In this document: piece after piece, positions 19,150 to 22,953 of the stretch
How positions within the stretch are numbered: the first letter of the stretch is position 1
How the letters are laid out: each line of letters starts with the position of its first letter
NCBI GenBank assembly: GCA_029563035.1
Contig: JAKQTP010000231.1
Coordinates: forward strand, 1-22,953
Direction: 5' to 3'
DNA length: 22,953 nucleotides
From: an archaeon
Lineage (GTDB): Archaea; Iainarchaeota; Iainarchaeia; CSSED10-239
The notes under the pieces: model-generated
Told to the model about the DNA's origin: nothing
The model's database searches: none
Seen by the model: only the letters and a program-made list of their open reading frames with translations
Translations under genes and position numbers: made by a program

Positions 19150-20124
19150 TTATTGTTTTATTTTTTCATTCTGATTTGAAAATCCAACGGGTGTAGGTAA
19201 TCCTCGTTTAATTGTAACATTCTTTATTTTCACATTTTTTATCATTTCTTTTACTTGAATGAGTGAATCATCAAATGGATTATCCAAAACAAACGTTAAC
19301 AATATTAATTCCTTAAGATGATCGAGAGTAAAACCTTCAGTATTTCTTATCCATTCATTTATATCGATTCTTGCAAGATCTTCTGGCTTAAGTTTTGATT
19401 TTATATAAAATTCTCTAACTTCTGGTGAGGGTACATCAATAAGCACACGAACATCAAATCTTGATGGCCTTGATGAAAATCTTTCTTCAAGCCTTTCCGG
19501 ATAATTTGTTGTTGCAATTATAATTACATTATCGGTTTGATATGTACCATCTAAAATGTTCAATAATCTTGAAATATTTCCAAATTCGGTATATCCGTCA
19601 ATATCCTCAATAATAACAATTAGTGGCTTTTCTTTTTCAATGTCTCTTATATCTTTAATTACCCGGTCATATAGCTCAATTTGATCGACAGTATTAATAT
19701 TTAAGATAACACCATTTCTTTTTATTAATTCTTTGGATAATAAGGCAATTAAGGATGTTTTACCACATCCTGGCGGTCCATACATTAAATATGCTCGTTT
19801 ATAGACGAATTCATATTTTTGATAACGCTCTCTATTCTCCCAGAATTTTTGAAAATCAAGTAAAATATTGTTGAGTACGGGATCAGGTAAAGTAAGAATA
19901 TTATCAGTAATGACTTTTATCCTTGTTAAACGAATTTTATTGATTGAATGATCAAAAATATAACTGTAAAATCCTGGCGGAAGTTGTTGAATTGTTTTAC
20001 CGATACTAAAAAAACTGTTGTCATCTACAACCCATTGACATGTATCGGAAACATATTCTTCATTACATGTAAGAGCAACGGTTTCCAATTCTTCATATTC
20101 TTTTATTTTTCTCTTTTCTAGCAT
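19150..20124 (-). CDS. AAA+ ATPase (Bcs1-like core), 324 aa
   Basis: An ATP-driven remodelling or unfolding protein. I start at ATG 20122-20124 (MLEKRKIKEYEEL); the longer reading needs a GTG. After an N-terminal region of about 75 residues comes 'PDPVLNNILLDFQKFWENRERYQ' (80-102) and then the AAA core: Walker A GPPGCGKTS (116-124), Walker B VIIEDIDG (170-177), sensor 1 ATTN (204-207) and the arginine-containing SSRPSRFDVRV (217-227). The lid helices follow. This order and the 'SRPSRFD' box resemble Bcs1/FtsH-type AAA proteins common in phages. There is no membrane span or protease domain. The substrate is unknown. About 290 bases of structured, gene-free DNA lie upstream. Confidence 0.9.
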   Translation of the reverse strand: MLEKRKIKEYEELETVALTCNEEYVSDTCQWVVDDNSFFSIGKTIQQLPPGFYSYIFDHSINKIRLTRIKVITDNILTLPDPVLNNILLDFQKFWENRERYQKYEFVYKRAYLMYGPPGCGKTSLIALLSKELIKRNGVILNINTVDQIELYDRVIKDIRDIEKEKPLIVIIEDIDGYTEFGNISRLLNILDGTYQTDNVIIIATTNYPERLEERFSSRPSRFDVRVLIDVPSPEVREFYIKSKLKPEDLARIDINEWIRNTEGFTLDHLKELILLTFVLDNPFDDSLIQVKEMIKNVKIKNVTIKRGLPTPVGFSNQNEKIKQ

Positions 20125-20154
20125 GTTAACTTTTTTATGAAAAAAATAAGTCAC

Positions 20155-20417
20155 CTAGTGATGTGGTATATAGCCTCAGTTAAAATCCAAGTCAAGGTCA
20201 AAGACCCTCTTCCACACAATGACAAAGACAAAAACTAAGTCTTAAAAAAATAAAAAACTTAATTTGTGGAAGAGGCGTTAACTTCCATTTGATAAACTTC
20301 TAGCCTATCATTCTTAGATGAAGAACTAAAGGTTACATTTTAAAGAACCACACCACTAAGTATAAAGAAAGAAAAACTTCGGCTCATGCTCTGTCTTTCT
20401 TTCACCTTATTTTTTTT
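20155..20417. other. Gene-free region with several inverted repeats; possible structured RNA or leader
   Basis: This is the longest stretch without a convincing gene in the window, and it looks richer in G and C than its flanks. It holds, in order, GGTC-AAA-GACC (20196-20206); an 11-base stem CCTCTTCCACA / TGTGGAAGAGG (20206-20216 with 20265-20275) enclosing a five-base hairpin AAGAC/GTCTT (20225-20229 with 20239-20243); TTCTT/AAGAA (20311-20315 with 20321-20325); GGTT/AACC (20331-20334 with 20346-20349); and AAAGAAAGA/TCTTTCTTT (20364-20372 with 20394-20402). Apart from the first, which competes with the long stem by one base, the stems do not cross. A 24-codon plus-strand ORF at 20161 is not convincing. 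It could be a leader of the ATPase gene, a separate small RNA or a terminator cluster. The strand cannot be decided by eye. Confidence 0.4.
20364..20402. terminator. Candidate terminator hairpin
   Basis: A nine-base perfect stem (AAAGAAAGA/TCTTTCTTT) with a 21-base loop. On the plus strand it is followed by CACCTTA and ten T residues (20410-20419), the layout of an intrinsic terminator. On the minus strand it lies 15 bases past the stop of the 312-residue gene, with a weaker T-rich tail. It may work in one or both directions. Confidence 0.4.
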
Positions 20418-21356
20418 TTATACACAACCAGGACCGGGGGAATTACCCAAAAACATATCAATAGTTTTCACAAATCTTGGATCAACTTCTATTCTCATCG
20501 ATGCGATTTCTTCGATAGCCCGCTGACGTTCTTGTTCAAACTTAGCTTTAGCTGTCTTCATCTTTTCAGTTGCCTTTGCATATTCGACCTCATATTTCTC
20601 ATATCTATCTTTATTGATCTTTTCAGCATTAGCCTGAGCATCAGCATTAATTTTTGCAATCCGAGCATTTTCTTTAGTCACCAAATTTTTAACTTTAGCT
20701 TTAAAGTAATTCACCTTTTGTTCGTAAACACGGTGTAACTCGGCTAGTTGTTCATGAATATGTAAAAGTTGTTCAGAAGTGTGATGAATTTTAATCATAA
20801 CCGGACTCTTTTCACCATCTTTAATAACCATCCATTCAATGTCAGGTATATTAGGAAGTTCTTCTCTTAACTCATTAAGAACCGATCCACCATGAATAAA
20901 TTGTCCTATATGTGCGGCATAAGCCTCTGCTTCAATAAATTCATTTATCTCAGAAACAGATAATTGTTCCCAACCCCAATCCTCGTTTACCGGGGGAAGT
21001 ATTACCGGATCTTCATTTACCCACGGTTCAGGAATTTCAATACCACTAAGATCAACGGTTGCGTTTTTTGCATTTAAAAGCATCTCATCTTTTGCCTTAA
21101 TATTTTCCATAAGAAATGCTTGGCAAGCATGAAGTTCGGCTTTCTCTTTAATGAGATCAACGACATTAGATGGGATTGGACGACCTTTAACTATTTCAAC
21201 CTCCCCCTTTCCTTCGATTTCAACTATTTTGGTGGCATTATTAATTGATTCAAATTTCTTAGTGATTTCAATTGATTTTTGATAACAAAGATTAGAGATT
21301 GATTGTGCCTGTGAAAGACTTAATCCTTTGTTCGGTGTGAGTGAGTTCTTTTTCAT
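20418..21356 (-). CDS. Coiled-coil hypothetical protein, 312 aa
   Basis: I start at ATG 21354-21356 (MKKNSLTPNKGLSLSQAQ); the longer reading would begin inside the promoter. The opening 'GLSLSQAQSISNLC' and a helical N-terminal half (to about residue 110) are followed by a Trp-rich acidic stretch (EPWVNEDP, NEDWGWEQLS, about 115-140), a mixed region with HGGSVLNELREELPNIPDIE (about 154-178) and a long charged coiled coil (about 190-295, with AELHRVYEQKVNYFKAKVKN and KATEKMKTAKAKFEQERQRA). It ends GNSPGPGCV. It has no signal peptide and no recognised catalytic motif. A strong promoter and a single-gene unit suggest high expression. The role is unknown; a structural or scaffold-like function is only a guess. 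Confidence 0.85.
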   Translation of the reverse strand: MKKNSLTPNKGLSLSQAQSISNLCYQKSIEITKKFESINNATKIVEIEGKGEVEIVKGRPIPSNVVDLIKEKAELHACQAFLMENIKAKDEMLLNAKNATVDLSGIEIPEPWVNEDPVILPPVNEDWGWEQLSVSEINEFIEAEAYAAHIGQFIHGGSVLNELREELPNIPDIEWMVIKDGEKSPVMIKIHHTSEQLLHIHEQLAELHRVYEQKVNYFKAKVKNLVTKENARIAKINADAQANAEKINKDRYEKYEVEYAKATEKMKTAKAKFEQERQRAIEEIASMRIEVDPRFVKTIDMFLGNSPGPGCV

Positions 21357-21392
21357 GATGAGAAGTTTATGTTTATTGTTATGTTCAGAATA

Positions 21393-21424
21393 CAAATATA
21401 AGTAATGTTTTTTAAATTACCAAA
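21393..21424 (-). promoter_or_regulatory. Bacteroidota-type promoter for the 312-residue protein
   Basis: On the minus strand ATTTGGT (TTTG at 21421-21424) is followed by exactly 20 bases and TATATTTG at 21393-21400, a perfect TAnnTTTG. The predicted transcript start is near 21387, with a leader of about 30 bases to ATG 21356. This rules out the longer start at 21395. Confidence 0.85.
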
Positions 21425-21456
21425 TATTTTTGAAAAAAAAAAATCAATTTTATTTT

Positions 21457-21624
21457 TTATTTTAATAATCCAATTCTCCATTTTCCAATGGTAAATACTT
21501 TTTTAAATCCATATTGTTCACTAAAAATTAATGGATGACGATTAATGTCTTTCCAATACAGCCCCTTACCGAGAATTCTAAACCACCCATAACCATCTTT
21601 AAAAAATATCGCAGTTAATTTCAT
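21457..21624 (-). CDS. Small conserved phage-type protein, 55 aa
   Basis: ATG at 21622-21624 overlaps the upstream stop as ATGA and opens 55 codons ending in TAA at 21457-21459. The peptide has GYGWFRILGKGLYWKD (11-26), PLIFSEQYGFKK (31-42) and GKWRIGLLK at the end. The 'GWFRI.G.GL.WKD....LLFSERYG......G.WRI..L' pattern is common among small phage proteins of unknown role. It is basic and aromatic-rich. A run of T residues on its strand follows the stop (near 21432-21444), just before the next promoter, and could help termination. Confidence 0.8.
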   Translation of the reverse strand: MKLTAIFFKDGYGWFRILGKGLYWKDINRHPLIFSEQYGFKKVFTIGKWRIGLLK

Positions 21625-21827
21625 TTTGTAATTTTTTTCATACCTGTGAATTGAACGACCTTGAGTCCATCGAATTTAAATGTATATTCAAAAAGTACAG
21701 AATGTTTTTTCTTTGCTTCAGCAAGTTCATCAATATGATAACGCTGACCACTCCAAATTGGTGATTTCCCAAGATTTTCACGAATTTTTTTGTCTTCTAC
21801 TGGTGAATAAACTTTAACTACTTCCAT
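21621..21827 (-). CDS. Small hypothetical protein, 68 aa
   Basis: A 68-residue protein with a helical middle (DKKIRENLGKSPIWSGQRYH, then IDELAEAKKKHSVLF) and a beta C-terminal part (EYTFKFDGLKVVQFTGMKKI). No family is recognised. Its stop overlaps the 55-residue gene as ATGA. It is a middle gene of the small-gene unit that enters from the right edge. Confidence 0.65.
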   Translation of the reverse strand: MEVVKVYSPVEDKKIRENLGKSPIWSGQRYHIDELAEAKKKHSVLFEYTFKFDGLKVVQFTGMKKITK

Positions 21828-21848
21828 GTTTTTTTTTTATAAATAATT

Positions 21849-22244
21849 TCAAATTTCGTTTTGTGATTTTAATTTATATTCATTTTGAATTTGTATTTCT
21901 TTAATTTTTGCCTTTTCTAAACCTCCCTTACATAATTCTAAATTCCACTCCAAAATTTTAATTCGTCTTTCAGTTCGTTTAATATAATTGTTTAAAGCCT
22001 CTTCTCGTGAAGGATAAGCAAACCTTTTTTTTGATGTCTTGCTCACCCATTTTTTCCAAATATACTTCCAATTATCGTATGGCGGTTTATAAGAATAAAA
22101 ACCAATCCAATAACCTTTTGGTGTTTCTTTAATTAAAACATATTCACGACATTCTAATGTCGGATTGGGAAATGACGGTCTCATAAAATCACCATCAAAA
22201 TCGTGTTCAGCATATTGAACAGTTTCATATCTATAAAATTTCAT
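21849..22244 (-). CDS. Conserved phage-type hypothetical protein, 131 aa
   Basis: The N-terminal part is beta-rich (MKFYRYETVQYAEHDFDG; LECREYVLIKETPKGYWIGF, about residues 30-49). Next comes 'WKKWVSKTSKKRFAYPSREEALNNYIKRTERRI' split over about 63-95, then a C-terminal coiled helix (ILEWNLELCKGGLEKAKIKE). The combination 'EY.L.KETPKGYWI...W.SKTSKKRFAYP..EEAL..FI.R...QI.IL' is characteristic of a small family found in many phages, of unknown activity. Ten bases separate it from the gene upstream. Confidence 0.8.
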   Translation of the reverse strand: MKFYRYETVQYAEHDFDGDFMRPSFPNPTLECREYVLIKETPKGYWIGFYSYKPPYDNWKYIWKKWVSKTSKKRFAYPSREEALNNYIKRTERRIKILEWNLELCKGGLEKAKIKEIQIQNEYKLKSQNEI

Positions 22245-22253
22245 ATTTAAAAA

Positions 22254-22895
22254 TTAATCTTTTAAAGGTGAATTTATATTTTCTTGATAATCACATCTTT
22301 TTCGTTCTATTTTAATATCTATTATTTCCCGAAGGTCTATATCATCTAATATATAGTTTAAATTATTTGTGTGAATAACAACCACCGGTCCATTAGTTAA
22401 CATCTTTTGACCATTGGTTGTCATGTACCATTGGGCAGTTTGTGGATTTTGTTGTTTGGGATGTAATTTGATAATTACTGTCATATATGGTTTTACTATT
22501 TCAGATTCTTCGGGTTGTGACTCAGAATTTTTCACTACTGGTTTATCATAACCTAGTTCCCGCCAGAACTCATATATTTCTTTAACTGTAGTAAATTTTT
22601 TTCCGTCATCAGTAGTCCACACCATTCCATTTACATGAAGTTCTTCATTGAATATATTATAAAATTCTATCGTTCTGAACCATTCAATAAAAGGAAGTGG
22701 ATAATAATAACCAATAGTTTCATCATAACCACAATTACATGTGTTGCGTTTTTTTGTTACATCTTCATAAAATTTTAACCAATTCTCATCTCTGAAAATG
22801 TCTGGTGTGTGCGCTAATGCATCATCCAATTCTCTATAGTCTTGTTGTGTCCAACATGTTGGGAGGTGTTTTAAATATTTTTGTAAATTTTCCAT
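22254..22895 (-). CDS. Hypothetical protein, 213 aa
   Basis: The N-terminal third is helical and aromatic-rich (LPTCWTQQDYRELDDALAH) with a CNCG pair (TCNCGYDETIGYYYPLPF, about residues 52-69). The middle has FTTVKEIYEFWRELGYDKPV (about 100-119). An acidic linker (NSESQPEESE) leads to a beta-rich C-terminal part (YMTVIIKLHPKQ, GPVVVIHTNN) ending in a charged tail. There is no signal peptide or known motif. The Cys pair is probably not a complete metal site alone. Function unknown. Confidence 0.72.
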   Translation of the reverse strand: MENLQKYLKHLPTCWTQQDYRELDDALAHTPDIFRDENWLKFYEDVTKKRNTCNCGYDETIGYYYPLPFIEWFRTIEFYNIFNEELHVNGMVWTTDDGKKFTTVKEIYEFWRELGYDKPVVKNSESQPEESEIVKPYMTVIIKLHPKQQNPQTAQWYMTTNGQKMLTNGPVVVIHTNNLNYILDDIDLREIIDIKIERKRCDYQENINSPLKD

Positions 22896-22907
22896 GATGT
22901 TTTTTAT

Positions 22908-22953
22908 TTATTCAATATAACTTACAGATCCATATTGACCAATTATTTTTCCA
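22908..22953 (-). CDS. Possible C-terminal end of a gene entering from the right edge
   Basis: One minus-strand frame is open from the window edge to a TAA at 22908-22910 (GKIIGQYGSVSYIE), 13 bases before the next ATG. That spacing is typical of this operon. The other two frames stop sooner or read less like protein. Only 15 codons are visible, so neither the frame nor the product is certain. Confidence 0.35.
   Translation of the reverse strand, partial: GKIIGQYGSVSYIE

Noticed and set aside
20161..20235. Twenty-four-codon plus-strand ORF starting MWYIASVK
   Set aside because: It crosses one arm of the main inverted repeat, is on the opposite strand to every gene and has no recognisable start context.
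20155..20417. tRNA or CRISPR array in the gene-free region
   Set aside because: There is no cloverleaf, TPsiC-like GGTTCRA box or regularly spaced direct repeats. Elsewhere in the window I also see no tRNA, rRNA or CRISPR pattern.

Overview
The window is AT-rich, very densely coded DNA. Essentially every gene lies on the minus strand, so transcription runs from high to low coordinates. Genes are mostly short (25-330 codons), spaced by 0-20 bases, and nine adjacent pairs overlap by exactly ATGA. Several lines of evidence point to a Bacteroidota host. Seven promoters have the TTTG / N19-21 / TAnnTTTG layout of that phylum. There is no Shine-Dalgarno usage; start codons follow A-rich leaders. 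One secreted protein ends in a type IX secretion (T9SS) sorting domain. The mix of small phage-type unknowns, a cytoplasmic endolysin-type amidase, nucleotide-metabolism enzymes and a stand-alone metK suggests a large phage, prophage or phage-like replicon. No capsid, tail, terminase or polymerase gene is present, so the phage assignment is an inference.

Layout from right to left (direction of transcription). 22953-21457: five small genes of unknown role, the first cut by the window edge. 21424-20418: a strong promoter and a 312-residue coiled-coil protein, followed by about 290 bases without a gene that hold several nested inverted repeats. 20124-17150: an AAA ATPase, two zinc or Cys-rich proteins, a small membrane protein and a MazG/DUF550-like enzyme. 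17133-15306: a promoter, a small conserved protein, a membrane PH-domain protein, a Cys-rich protein and an N-acetylmuramoyl-L-alanine amidase. 15302-13905: an IS200/IS605-type element with an intact tnpB, end hairpins, its own promoter and only a scrap of tnpA. 13879-10438: a surface/secretion group with an FN3-like membrane-anchored protein, a zinc-ribbon protein, an HExxH peptidase and a T9SS-exported beta-helix protein. 10429-8828: a promoter and a five-gene operon ending in an ECF sigma factor, preceded by a translationally coupled one-TM protein and a cupin. 8827-6857: a promoter, metK, an exported beta-barrel-like protein and a small unknown. 6841-218: one promoter followed by about 18 small genes, including a 2-deoxyribosyltransferase-like enzyme, a GNAT acetyltransferase and a small ORF broken by an in-frame TGA. 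175-1: another promoter and the start of a gene that leaves the window.

The annotated enzymes suggest three jobs: nucleotide and SAM metabolism (MetK, deoxyribosyltransferase-like, MazG-like), transcriptional reprogramming (ECF sigma with possible partners), and modification or lysis of the host envelope (amidase, peptidase, T9SS beta-helix, beta-barrel). The most useful new observations are a recurring TTTGG(T/A)-type promoter, the sigma/cupin/membrane-protein operon, the structured gene-free region near 20.2-20.4 kb, a pair of proteins sharing a Cys/His motif, and several coding regions shorter than 60 codons.
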